In this document: piece by piece, positions 8,569-20,610 of the stretch
Position numbering within the stretch: the first letter of the stretch is position 1
Layout: each line of letters begins with the position of its first letter
Assembly (NCBI GenBank): GCA_009792885.1
Contig: WMCF01000030.1
Location: 8,177,684-8,241,683 of the forward strand
Origin: Eremophila alpestris peregrina
Lineage: Eukaryota > Chordata > Aves > Passeriformes > Alaudidae
Direction of reading: 5' to 3'
Length of the DNA: 64,000 nucleotides
Position numbers and translations under genes: made by a program
Notes under the pieces: model-generated
Seen by the model: the letters and a program-made list of their open reading frames with translations, nothing else
What the model was told of the DNA's origin: nothing
Databases searched by the model: none

Positions 8569-11466
8569 GCTCGCTAATAATTAATATAATGGAATTTCAT
8601 TTAGGGATGACTGATAGTGTTTTGTTTTACAGTCAAAGGAAGTCCCTCAAAGTTAGGGCTGTGTAAAAGCTAGAAGCAGTCAAAGAAGGGTGTTTATTAA
8701 GAAAACATCACAGTTTCTTACCGGTTGTATTCATGTGTAGAGATTTAGTCCTAGAGAGAGATTTATAAATCACAGTTACTAATGTTTAGTAATTCTGTAG
8801 AAATATAAATTTGCTTCTGCTAGCTTAATTGAAAGCGAGTGTAACTCCACAATGGGTATGTAAGAGTTTTTGAAGGTAGAGGTGCAAATACTGACTTGTA
8901 GCAATAGCTATTGCATTTCTTCATTTGTTGTTTGAGAAGAGCATTGCCTCGGTTATCTTCTGTTGGGGTCTCAGCCACCAGTCCCTTTCTATACTTTGGA
9001 TTATGATCATGACTGCAGCTTGGGGTTGGAGGCATCTGGTGATGTGGCTTCCATCTTTATAATCCTGTCCACTTTATGCAATTAAAGGGGCATCGTGATG
9101 TGTAACCCCATTTCTTGACTGCCTCTATTGTTAGTATGAACAATTAATGTGTCCTGTTTAAATTGGAGTGCTTGTGGAAAGTTATGAATTAGTGTGAAGT
9201 TACAATGGAAATTTCTGCCAAGAACCCTGTGGTGTTCATGCAGTACAGAATCATGATGATAGTACTGTAGTATGAAGAAACAATTATTTTAATATTTGAG
9301 CTAAGTGCATTGTGTAACTACATTTTGGCTTGGGTGTTGAACCTCAGTCATTTTCTAGGCAGAGTTACATCGTACACTGGACATGGGCACAAGCAGTGCC
9401 TTGATGCTTAGATGACGTGACTTATGGCCTGTTTCTGAACAGATAAGTAGTACTAATAAAGTGTAGTATTTCTCTGTATATTCTCATCAAAATACTCCCA
9501 TCTAATTAAGTAGTGAGTTTTATTGACCTTTTGCTATTGGAAGGTGAAAAAAAGCTTTTTAAAGACCGGTGTTCTCCATTAGTATGTAACAGTTGCTCTG
9601 TACATTGCGCTGGTGCCATTCAAAGTGTGATTGCATTTACTGACCTAAGTTTCATTTAAGCTGCTAATTCTTAGTTACAGTTTAACCTCTTACCACTGTG
9701 TAGAGGCATTAGAATGCATTCTGTTATATAAAATCACAATTTTATTAGATGAAAAAATGTAGTAACATTAATTATGCTTTTATGGATTTTTCCTATTGAA
9801 ACACAACTTTCCCATACCTCCAATACATTACTGATAGAGCAAAAAAGCAACATTTTTCCCTTAGACATTTCAGTTATTTGGAAAATATGCTTTGACAATG
9901 TCTTCAAGAAAACAAAGAGGATTTTACTTTGGTGGATAGATTCCTTTTGTCATTCTGCAGCATAATGCATTTGTTGTACTCCTTTTTGAAGGCAGCAAAC
10001 TGCACTGGATGTACAGTGACAAACTTTGACTTCTGCTGTATTTTGCTGTGTAGCACCATCAGCTCTTCATTAATCCTCTGCCATTGAATGGAGACTCTGC
10101 AGAATATTCTCTAGTTCAAGAGTGAAGCCAACTATTTATGATTTGTATTTCCAAATCAAATAGTCATGTTACAGACGCCCCTCTGAAAGGGAGCAGTTGC
10201 ATTGTTGTGATTACCATGTATACAGTGTTGTTGTGTTTCATGCTTCTAAGTGTCCACTGCTGAGTTTGCGCTAATTTGAACACAACCCCATAGCCTACAG
10301 CAAAATAATTAGAAAGATGTTCTTCCAAAAGAATTGACCTTCACAGTGTGCAGTTAATAAATACATGAGATTTTTTATAAAGTGAAGTAAAAATATGGAT
10401 TTTTTTTTGTAAACTCCTGTGTGTTGGTAACAGAATGAGCAATTGTTATAACAACACAATAGTTTCAGTGTCATTTAGCAGCTGCAAGTTGCTTGTTCAC
10501 TGTGCCAATGGGTTTAGTCTGGTTGCTACTGGCAGAGGATATGTGTGTGTCCAGAGACCCATTAGTATTAAGACTTGTGTTAGCACATAGTCTCAGCTGG
10601 GATTGTAGAACAACAAATATTAATTGTTTAAAAGGAACTACACTAATTGTTGTGTGTGAGTGCATGCATATGCACATACATGCACGTACATGGACAGATT
10701 TAAGGTAGTCCAGAAAGTAGTTTTGGAGAAGAAAGGTGTGTAACCCTGATGTTGGAGAGTGGTGCCAGTGTGCAGTGGCTTGACTCTCACACCCTGAATG
10801 AGGATGTGCTCAGGTCAGCAGCACCTGAGGTGTTGCAGAGCCAGTGAAATGGCTGTAGGCTGGGCCAGGCTGGATGTCAGGGTTTAAGAGAAGACAGAAG
10901 TGCAGCACCCTTTAATTACGTGCTTGTTGAGATGTGGCAAGGTCAGGAGTGCACGCTGTGCTTGTACATCTGACTGAGCCTGCTGAGACCAGGAGGCGAC
11001 AGCTGGGGCTGGGACATGCATTCAGACATCAGAATTATGTTATCTCATTTTTTTCCTCCTTTTTTTTGTTTTGTTTTTTGTTATTGGTTGCTCTTTGAAG
11101 TAAAATTTAAACCCTGATCTTGACGGAGAGATTGAGGTAAACTTGCCCTTCTCCATAGTGTTCTGCACAGACAGGGTCGAGCTTTGCTGACGAGTTAGGG
11201 CTGGGAATCCAAGCACAGACAGTGCCTGTTCATATTGTGGGGATTAGTTTCCAAGGATATTTATCTGTTGCTTTTACAGTCACAAAACAAACTTAACCCT
11301 TTTCATGCCTATTTTACATGCACATGGGACTTAGACCTTTAGGAATCTGGATATAGAATTGGTTGAAACACATGAAATATTTTCTGAATATTTCAGAAGG
11401 TGTTGGTAATGCTGCTGAATATGCGGACTTAAATATCTCTCTTTGTATCCTAACTTTCCTCTTTGG

Positions 11467-11517
11467 TGGTTTTTTTGTTTGTTTGTTTTTGTTTGTTTGG
11501 TTTGTTTTTTTACTTTT
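11467..11517 (+). repeat. (GTTT)n-like T-rich run
   Basis: T7, then repeated GTTT/GTTTTT units and another T7. Simple low-complexity DNA with no coding potential. Confidence 0.75.
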
Positions 11518-12376
11518 TGGCTTTAGTTTTATCCTTTTTTAAATGTAAGAGCTTCTGTAGTTTAGTTGTATAGTTTCCTTTTTCAATTGCTGACTTTTAA
11601 ACTAAAATACTGTAATCTGGGAAGCATAGATAAAAGGCATGCCTGAGGATTATTCTAATGAGGAAAACATCTTCCTTCCTATGCCAGTTCTCAAAAAACG
11701 AAAGTAAGGAGCAGAAGCAAGTGCATTTTTAGTAACATTACATGGTGTTCACAAGACAGATTTTATATCATTTTGTGAAAACTATTCAAGGTTCCTTTAT
11801 TTTCATTTTGACTACTACTGGGTTTGTTTGGGTTGCTGGTGTTGTAACTCAATAACAATGCTAATTTGTATTTGTAAACCCAAACATTCTCAGCTCTGAT
11901 AGTTCTGCTCCGATCGTGTCTTACATAATCAGTTAATTTAAATGAGCCAATTTGTTTAAAATTAGTGCATGACAGTGTATCGTAAAAATTCATCCAGCTT
12001 CATTCTCACAGGATTCGATGTGCTTGGGAAAAAAAAAAACAAACCCTGAAGCTGAAAGGGTGGCCCAAAAATGCAGTAATAGAGTGGAAGGCAAGAACCT
12101 ATTTATTACATAGAGCTCAAGTTTACTAAAGCATTAACGTCATGGTTTCCCTCACTGCTGATGAATGAAAACTACTTTTATGGGAAATCACCATCCTGTC
12201 TTGACTACCTGGTCTGGTAGTACTTGGTAGAGGTTAGGAAAAACTGCAATGCAGCTTCAGCCCTCATGGGCAGTTTATAAGGAAGAGGAAAATGAGTGGG
12301 AGTAGGCTACCACAGAAGCTGGGATTCACTGTTTTTAACCTTCTGACCATCCAGTGGACCACGTTTTTTGGGTTTT

Positions 12377-12393
12377 GGGGGGGGGGGGGGGGG
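12377..12393 (+). repeat. Poly(G) tract, 17 bases
   Basis: An uninterrupted run of 17 G, preceded by GGGTTTT and followed by TTGAGGG. Long G homopolymers are rare, sequencing-prone and quadruplex-forming, so the length in the assembly may be inaccurate. Confidence 0.9.
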
Positions 12394-15169
12394 TTGAGGG
12401 TTTTTTTGCTTGGCTAGAGATGACAAGTCTTCAAAACACTTATTCCTGTGCATTTCTTCAGTGTTATGATGGCAGTATGCATTATATGTGGGTACTTTAT
12501 AATGTTATTTTGTGGTTACAGCAATGGCTCTTTGTGTGTGTCTGGTTTTATCTAAAGTTTTACGTATTTGTATGCATATGTGCCTCACTGTGGATTAAAT
12601 ATTTTATTTTGTATTCTGCTTAGGCTAAGCAATAAATTCTTCATGGTATCTACTATGTTACCAGCAGCATCTATTTCCAGTTTAAAAACCACTTGAAACA
12701 TGGAAGGGTTCTGTGTTCCCTAATGACAACATGTTAAAGGCAATTATACATTGTCAGTTTGATCATCTGCAGTGAGTGGTGGCTTCGTAGATAAGATTTG
12801 TTGTGCACAGCAGAACAAATGTTTGTGTACATGGAGTCCAGTGTGAAAGAAATTTAATTTCCTCTTACTAAAAATAATATAGTGACCTGTATCTTCTGCC
12901 TGTTTAAAAAGTGCTCAGATAATTGCAGTGAATGGTTTTGTAGTTCTTTGCTCCTGTATTCGTTTTGCCATGAGTGTTTGAAGTACATTTTTCCTTTTTT
13001 TTTAATGTAAATTTGATTATATGTATATTTGTGAAAAGAAAGAAAAAATCTTTTCCTTTAAGAACCTCACAAGGCAATTGATAGGGCACACCTTTTCACA
13101 GCTGGGTAAATCATTTACATTCAACTTATAGTGGAATGTTATCTGCCTACCATACTGCAGAACTACTGTGGAGACTTTATGAATGACTGCTTTTGAAGAA
13201 TTTTAAACAGCAAAACACATTGTCAGTTCATTTTGTTGCTAGTTTATTAAAACACGTGAACGTAAAGCTCTACTTACTGAAGTATAATCCTATTTTTCCA
13301 TCAGCTTATCCATTAGGATAGCAAAGTATCAAAAGAAAATTATGGAAAAAAAGATTTTTCTCCCTTTCAGTGTTCAGTTTAGAGTTAGGAGTAATGATTG
13401 CTTTAATTTGTTAATCTTCTGTTAATCTGTAAGTTAGTTTCCTGGCTAACAGAATTGGGTTTAGGGTTTAGTTTGCCTCAGAACAAGCCTTTGCTGTTTT
13501 TTTTCTTCGAACTTTTTGTAATTGCTTTTAAACCTTTCTTTTAATTACCTCCCTCCACAGGAAAAAAATCTATTTGGGCTTGCAGTGGAATTAAGAGATT
13601 TCATTTTATTGAGTATTTTCTGTGCTCCACAGTTGTTCTTTTCTGTCAGCTCCACAATACCCAGGTAGCTCCAGCAAGGAGAGAGCTCATGATACATTAG
13701 TGTTCTGAACATTCAACAAATCCTGTTATAGCTATGGCCTGATGTTGCAAAAAACCTGGTGTTTGGCTCGTGCAGGAGATTTCTAGGATCAGGCCTTATA
13801 TGATGGCAGCACAGATTCTTGACTGTTTAAGTAAACATTTCTGAGCCTTTTTTATAGCAACAGATGATGTGCGTGATTTTAGCTTTAGTCCCAACAGTGT
13901 TTTTGTAACGAAGTGGAGATTGTGGTGTCCCTCTCCTTTCCCCTAGCCCACATAAGTAGTTTTTTTGTATGGCATAACTTCCACAGTCTATTTTGAATTC
14001 TGTTCTTATCTGAATCTTCTCCATGTTCCTGGAAGTTTCTGAAGATGACAGGCATGAAGTTGAGATTTAGAGCCTGACTTCTTCAAAATGTGCAGGACGT
14101 GTGTTGGCTATGTCAGAATTCACTGGGCTTAATATTTTGCAGTATAAAGTGTAAGACTTGGTTGCAGACATATGTACTGAAAAGTGGCCTGCACAGGTGG
14201 ATAGTTGGAACCTATGACCTTTTTCAGTGAAGTGCCTTTACTTCAGCAGGTTTAACAAACTCTAGCAGTGCCTGGCAAGCAGTGGCAGGATGGTTTCATT
14301 GCCTGTCTGGATCATGGGTAGTCTCAAAACTCTTCTGCCAGATGTGACCTACCACATCTCAGGACTGGCACTGCCTGCTTGTCTTGTGTAAGGGCTGCAA
14401 GCACCATAGCCTCTGTGGAGGGGATATATCAACCTTTTTTATTCTAATTTACTGTTTTTCTCTGGGTTGGTTGCTCTGTGTTTGACTGCAGTAGATAAGG
14501 AAAATTACACAGAAGGATCATGACATTTAATTTTTTCACCTTAAATATAAATTTTCTAACTTTAATTCATTTGGTGACTTGAACATCCTACAAATAGTTG
14601 TCTTATAGAAATATTTAGCTAACTGTGCTATTAGCATTGTCTTAATTGTTATTTTTGTCTTTGGAAGTACATATGGTACATTCTGGTGTCTCAAGTGGAG
14701 CCAGTGTCTTGCCAGCCTATTTAAAGTGCTAACCTATGTGAGAAAGTGTGCCCTGTGGCCTGAAACATCATTCAGGTATTTGCCAATTGCCTCAGTCTTT
14801 TAATTTCTGTTTGTATGCATTGCATTTGATTAGGTTGAATTTATTATTGATTTCAACTGTTTGCAAATAGTCTTCTGACAGAGCATTTGCTTGTGTCTCC
14901 TTTGAGCCAGCATTTTACCCTCATTAGTCCTGGATGTGTTCTTTTGAACATTCGCCAAATGCGCTCATAAAACCGGTGAAATTAATAGAAGGAAAAGTGG
15001 GGGAGCTGTGTGACCTGTAATTTGTAAACAACATTATGAGACTGCCTTTCAGTGTTTGACCATAATTTACTACATTTATTTTTTCCCCCCATGTTTTCCA
15101 GTTTTTATTCATTCAGGTTTTATGAGCTGCCCATCATATTCAGCCATTTGCTCAGCAGTGTTAATTACC

Positions 15170-15186
15170 TTTTTTTTTTTTTTTTT
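15170..15186 (+). repeat. Poly(T) tract, 17 bases
   Basis: Uninterrupted T17 on the plus strand, one of several plus-strand T tracts in this half of the window. Confidence 0.9.
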
Positions 15187-15759
15187 GGTATGATTTAGTT
15201 TGCTTTGGTTTTGAAGACTAAAGCTACTAGGTAAATAATAACAGTAATATTTATCAGTTCTGTAATGCTGTAGTTTCAAATCATGGCTTGCAGGCTACTA
15301 GGGTACACAGGATTGTTTTTATAGAGAGCTATGAGGTTAAAAAAAGAATGAAGTCTGTTGTCATTGTTCAGTTTTACTGTGCAACGTATCTTTATTGGTC
15401 CACAAATATAAAGAGTTTTAAAAAATAGTCTAATTATATTGTAAACTTCTTTAGGATGTGATATCTATTTTTATGACTTACTGCTTTGTGGATGTATATA
15501 TCATTATGCAAGTAATAATCCTTGTTTTCACAGAAGGTAATTTATACCAACATTACATTTTGGCATCAGCTTGGTTACGTTGTGTAGATATTTATGAAAA
15601 TATCCCTTATGTAGGACTGTGAACTGTATTTTCTCTTATAGAATGCAGATCTGGCTGATCCTTCACTGCACAAATAATAATCTGTAGAGAAGCATTTGGA
15701 TTCCCTTAGTTTGTGTTTACCAGGTCTGTCATATAGGAAGCCTGATCATCTGATCTTTC

Positions 15760-15776
15760 TTTTTTTTTTTTTTTTT
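15760..15776 (+). repeat. Poly(T) tract, 17 bases
   Basis: T17 followed by CCCCCAG. It resembles a polypyrimidine tract plus acceptor (AG), but no open exon with a downstream donor follows that I can defend. Confidence 0.85.
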
Positions 15777-18640
15777 CCCCCAGGGTCTTATGAAGTACTG
15801 GTTTTGTTTTTAGACTACAGCTATTTATATGGCAACATCTTATTTCAGTAAATCCAAATTCTTGCATCTTAAAATGTCAAGAATTTTGTTACTTGATGTT
15901 ACTACATTTGTGTTCTCTCCTTTGCTTGAGAGCAGCACTCCTTGCTAATGTTAGGAGGGGTGAGCTAGAGGAGGTGTGTATGGTGAGAGTGGGGGTGGGA
16001 AGTAAAACAGGCTCTGGCTGTTTACACATTCCAGGCAACCATAGATCTGCTCTCTTTGAGGCCTGAAATATTTTCCTTTTCACTATCAGTCTTGCAGATC
16101 TGGGGTATTTGGGCACACTGCCAATAAAAGTAAATAGCTATGTGTTAATCTCTTAGATTGAAATGTAATAAACTGTTTTACCTTTTTTTGTGTGTGTATA
16201 AAAAGAAAATATTAACTGCACTTTATAATATATGACGTTTCTAGAAATACTGGAAGTTAGGACTATTGCTATAATTTCTTCAAGAGTTGCCTATAAAAGC
16301 ACAAAGTAAATTAGATGCCTTTTTTCTTGCTAGTTTATTCCAAAGGGAAAGTTGCTTAATAAAAATATTTTTGCTAACTAGATTTTCTATTTTCAGCATG
16401 ATAAGCATTGGGTCTAGGAGCTGAGGATGACTCCCTCTTTCTCATTTCCATGTAATGCGTGTATATACATGCATTTTTTTCATTTATTTTGTGGTAGGCC
16501 TAATCTGTTTTGTAGTCTTTCATTTGATCATTCTGGTTTCCAGCACTTACATTTCAGAGTTCTGATGAAATCAGATACTGAAAGCCATCCACCTGCAAAT
16601 CTTGTTGTTTTTTTGTGGGTTTTTTTTTTCCGGTATTGGAAATTATTTCCTACAGCCTGCACTAAAATAGACTGAGCAGGCAAGCAGATGAATAATGATT
16701 TCTTCCAGGTTCTGCATAATGTAATGAACAGACCTTCTGTTTATTATTATTTATTATCAATATTTGTATACATGCCATTTCCTTCCCTGAAGCTTGCTTT
16801 CTTGTGTTTCTTAAAGTTGCATGTGTGCTCTGTGTGAAATTCTACTTTATTCCAAGTGGTGCAGTAATGCCATTTTGTCACTCCAGCAACTTGCTTTGTC
16901 ACTAGGACTTGACATGGCTCAGCTTCTTGTTGTAAAGGCTTTCCAGACAAAATGTGTTGCCCTCAAGAAATATTACCATATTGTTATGGCAAACATAAAA
17001 AAAATCCCACTGAGGTAGCAGCTGTTACCTTCAGTCTTAAGACCATTCTAGCACATCTGGTGCGAAAGGTAATTCATACCATATAGTTGGGGATTTTCCA
17101 AAGGCAGCCAATTGCTTAAAACTCTCTTGCATAGCTGTGACTGCCATCTCATCTACATTTAGATTTCCAGTGCTTTTGGAAAAGCTGTGGGCTTTTTCAG
17201 CTAGGCCACCAGCAAACTGGATAAACTGGTAATGTTTCTCTTGACTTTGTTTTTAGGACGAATGTACTGTTCTCGTGCTGTAGTGACCTGGATCTAAAGC
17301 CAGAGGTTTTTTGGGGTTGCTGTCAGGCGAGATCAGACTGTGGAGTTTAACCTGAATGGAACTAAACACGAACATTAGCTGCACCTCATTATTTCTGTGC
17401 TTTTATGACAGACACTCAAGTCTGTTTGTGTAGTGGCTATGGCTCATGCTGATTATGTTGTTAATAATTGGTGTCTGTAGCATGTGTACTGGCTGGGTGA
17501 TTTAGAAGCCAACATTTTTGAATTTAGATAACTAAATAAGTGGCTTGTTTATCAGAAGCCTTGAGTAGGTACAGCTCCAGTTGAAATAATAGGAATTGGT
17601 GCTGTTTAGTGGCTGGATAAATAATTTGTCTTAGTACAGGGATGCATCATAACATTCTGACAACAAAAGATCACCTCCATCTTTTTACCCTGAGTTAAAT
17701 AAAGCGTTATGTTAAAAAATATTTTAAAGGAAAAGATCCTACCAAGTGACTTCTGTCAGTCTGTATGCAGATGGATGGATTTTTTCCCATGTGCCTAAGT
17801 GATTCTCAGCAGCAGCTTCCCATAATTTATATATGGGTGACTGTGCTGATGGTGTATGGTTTGTGTAAAGGTTAGAGGGTCTCTGTTGCAAATTGCTATC
17901 AAGTTTGTTTACCATAAGTGTTTAGTTTCATTAAAGATAACATTTGATGCAGTGAGAAGATGTACTATTCCTGTAGTAGTGATTCTGTTTACTATTTGTT
18001 GCAAATATTCCTGAACTGAAAAAACCATGAGAACTTGTTTTGTGGTCAAAATAGTAAGAACTGGGAATCTTGTTCTTCAGACAAACAGAAACACTGAAGA
18101 AACAGTATGAGGTATAGTGAACTAATGCGAAAAAAAAAACCAACAAAAAACCCCAAATGCTTCTTAAAATTAGACAGATTTACTTATCAATTATGTGTAT
18201 GAATATCTAGAAATTAGCAGTATCAAATGATGAACTGTACTATGTAAGAATTACATGCAAATTACGCTTGCTTGGAGGTTTCTTCTTTTTCTCTGTAGCT
18301 TAGAAGTGTTGTCAAGCTGGTTGAGAACTTAATGTAAGGTATTTATTGGAAGTAATTTGATATGAAGAACAAAATGTGATGTACTGTTCTGGTCCGCCTA
18401 AGAGTTTAGGGACCTATAAGACAGTAGCTTAGACTTCTCATTTTTTTTCTCTTTTGGTTTAGGTTCAGAATATTGGCCTGGATTAAGCATACTGTAGGCT
18501 GTTTAATTATTGACCATTAATTTCAAGCCACGGAAACTATGAAATGAAAATTTAGACATACCTTTAAAGTTTTAATTTTCATCCTTTTTGGCTAGTAACA
18601 AGTCTTTGACAGTCAAATCAATATAACAAATTTGCATTGT

Positions 18641-18686
18641 TGACCTAGTTGGTTGGTTAACCCAAAACAGTTGGGTTAATTGGTCA
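18641..18686. repeat. Inverted repeat / hairpin
   Basis: Inner stem: TTAACCCAA (18657-18665) and TTGGGTTAA (18671-18679), with a 5-base loop (AACAG). Outer words TGACC (18641-18645) and GGTCA (18682-18686) are also complementary. Function unknown; may be chance. Confidence 0.5.
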
Positions 18687-20482
18687 GATTGTACAACCTG
18701 ATAGCTTTCTCTAGAATTATTATTTAGTACTTTTTTGATACACAGTATTTCTTAGAAATCTTAGTTATGAGTCTGGCTGATGCAGTATAAAAACCCTCAG
18801 TTACAGGCACGCAGCTTGCAATGGAAAGAGGCTGTTACAGTACTTAATTTGTATATTCAGCTCTAGTGATGGAAACATAAGAACACTTCTAGTACATCAG
18901 CAAGCTACTGCTTCAAGAGACCTTTCATGGGGAAATAGTAAGAAGTAAACCATAATAACTTAGAGAAAAGGAGCACAACTAGGCCTTGCAGGAAGAACCC
19001 TCACCTATCTGGCAGAGTTTTGTGACCTTCTGCAATCGTTGTTTCAAGAAGGTTTCTCTCACCATTGCTTTCACAGTTTTTGAACCTGATAGTTTCAAAG
19101 CCTATTCTCAGCTAGGCTGCTTCCTGTGAGAAGTGGTGTTTGGTGAGGTGTTCATGTGTGCCACATCACGCTGCTGAGAAATCACTGGTTTGATCCTGCA
19201 ATTCCTGCTTCACTTACTGCATTTGATGTTCCTTTTGGGGGAGAGGGAGTGAGAGTGAAGCAAACAGCAATGCTGACATGGTGTGGTTTTATTGGAAAGA
19301 GAGGCAAGCATGGCAGCTTTCCCCGGCTTTGGTCTTCTCCCTGATCTTTATCCATGCTAGGTCTGGTTGAAGCTGTTAACAAAACAGTTGCCTAAAGAGA
19401 CTGATCCCTTGAAGGTAAGAATTTACACAGCACCAGTTTCAGCCTTTAACTGAGAATTGGCCTTTCTGAAAGACAAAATTTGTTTTATTAGCAAGTGTTA
19501 ATGCATTGCTACAAATTGTTCTGTTGATGAGTCTTTTAGAAGAGCCCATGAAAATACACCAGAACAAAACAAAATTAAAAGAAAAAATCCCCAAAACAAC
19601 AACAAAAACCCCACCCACAAAACCAACAGACCAAAAAAACCCTCCAAAAACCCCAGACAAACAAAAAAGCCAAGCCCCAACATCCACAGCCAAAACAAAG
19701 TTAAGCAAATGACATACTTGTTAATTGACCACTGATAGGTTGCCTTAGAACACAGGTGCTTACATTTTGAATTGATTCTCAATTGTCAACTTGATGTGTG
19801 TGGGAAGCAAAGTGAACTTCTCCAGAAAAACATTCTCATAAGTACAAGTGCTATTCTTGGTTCTTCTGGTACACTTAGGTGTATGTTCGGGGACAAGGGA
19901 AATGACATATTAGCATTTTCCTGTCTTCTGAATCAAAGAATTGCCTCACCTTAAGCAGTGCAGTCTTTAGATGATATCCAGTTATTTGTCTGCTGGACCA
20001 TAGAATTAATTTTCCAGTAAAAATGTTTTCTTCAAAAAAAACTTTAATTTTGTCATTGTAAGTCACGTTAATTGCAGTCATGTTAACTAAAATGCTGATG
20101 ATAAAAAGAATATTTATATAAAGGAGCTGATTATGCCTGATGGTACAATATCTGAATTAGGCTAAAATTTTGACATTATCCATCATGCTTCCTCGCATAG
20201 ACATGTATGCCTTTATTCCAGTTCTTTCGGCAATAGTTTGCAGACTATTTTGGCTGTTTTATGACTGCCAGTACTGTACAAGTTGACACAGATCTAAAAA
20301 GGAGCTGTGTTTATAGCTGAGAACTGATCCTTTTTACCAGTTACAAATAGGTCTTTTTCCTCCTTGAACGTACTTCAGTGTAGAAGTTAACTTAATAAAG
20401 CCATTTCCCCCTTAATATTGAGAATTTTAGTTCTTAAACATTAAAACCAAAGTGCTGTTAGCCATATTTTGATAAATACAAG
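18687..20482. other. Intron-like DNA with an A/C-rich block
   Basis: No gene is supported. The main feature is the low-complexity A/C block at 19559-19706. The hydrophobic open frame on its minus strand is only the translation of G/T-rich sequence. Confidence 0.6.
19559..19706. repeat. A/C-rich low-complexity block
   Basis: About 148 bp almost lacking G and with few T on the plus strand: AACAA, CCCC and AAAACC words. It is the mirror of the T/G-rich runs elsewhere, and the only long block with the opposite strand composition. Confidence 0.8.
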
Positions 20483-20610
20483 TGTTCAGTGCTGGATTGA
20501 ATGGGGCTCTGAGCAACCTGGTCTAGTGGGAGGTATGTCCCTGGCCATGGCAGGGGTTGCAATGAGATGATCTTTAAGATCCCTTCTAAGCCAAACCATT
20601 CTATGATTCG
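20483..20610 (+). mobile_element. CR1 LINE 3' end fragment, plus orientation
   Basis: Contains 'ggggctctgagcaacctggt', 'ctggccatggcagggg', 'gatgatctttaagatccctt' and the terminal 'ccattctatgatt', all diagnostic of the CR1 3' end. Only about 130 bp of the element remain. Confidence 0.88.

Larger units (their letters stand above)
7271..12376. other. Intron-like or intergenic DNA
   Basis: AT-rich, CpG-depleted, with no supported exon. Low-complexity G/T-rich runs occur at 8497-8568 (T runs broken by G2-G5) and 11467-11517 (T and GTTT units). An alternating purine-pyrimidine stretch lies near 10650-10690. Short open frames here have no domains. Confidence 0.6.
12394..18656. other. Intron-like or intergenic DNA
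   Basis: AT-rich with no supported gene. It holds T17 tracts at 15170-15186 and 15760-15776 and a TTATTATT run near 16741-16757. The interval around 14935-15080 stands out: several CpGs and motif-like words in otherwise CpG-depleted DNA. No CR1 is recognised. Confidence 0.6.

Noticed and set aside
15760..15784. T17-CCCCCAG as an exon acceptor
   Set aside because: No convincing downstream donor or conserved open exon follows it; treated as a homopolymer tract.
19439..19782. Hydrophobic minus-strand frames resembling a membrane protein
   Set aside because: They translate the G/T-rich complement of the A/C block, giving runs of Phe, Gly, Leu and Val from low-complexity DNA.
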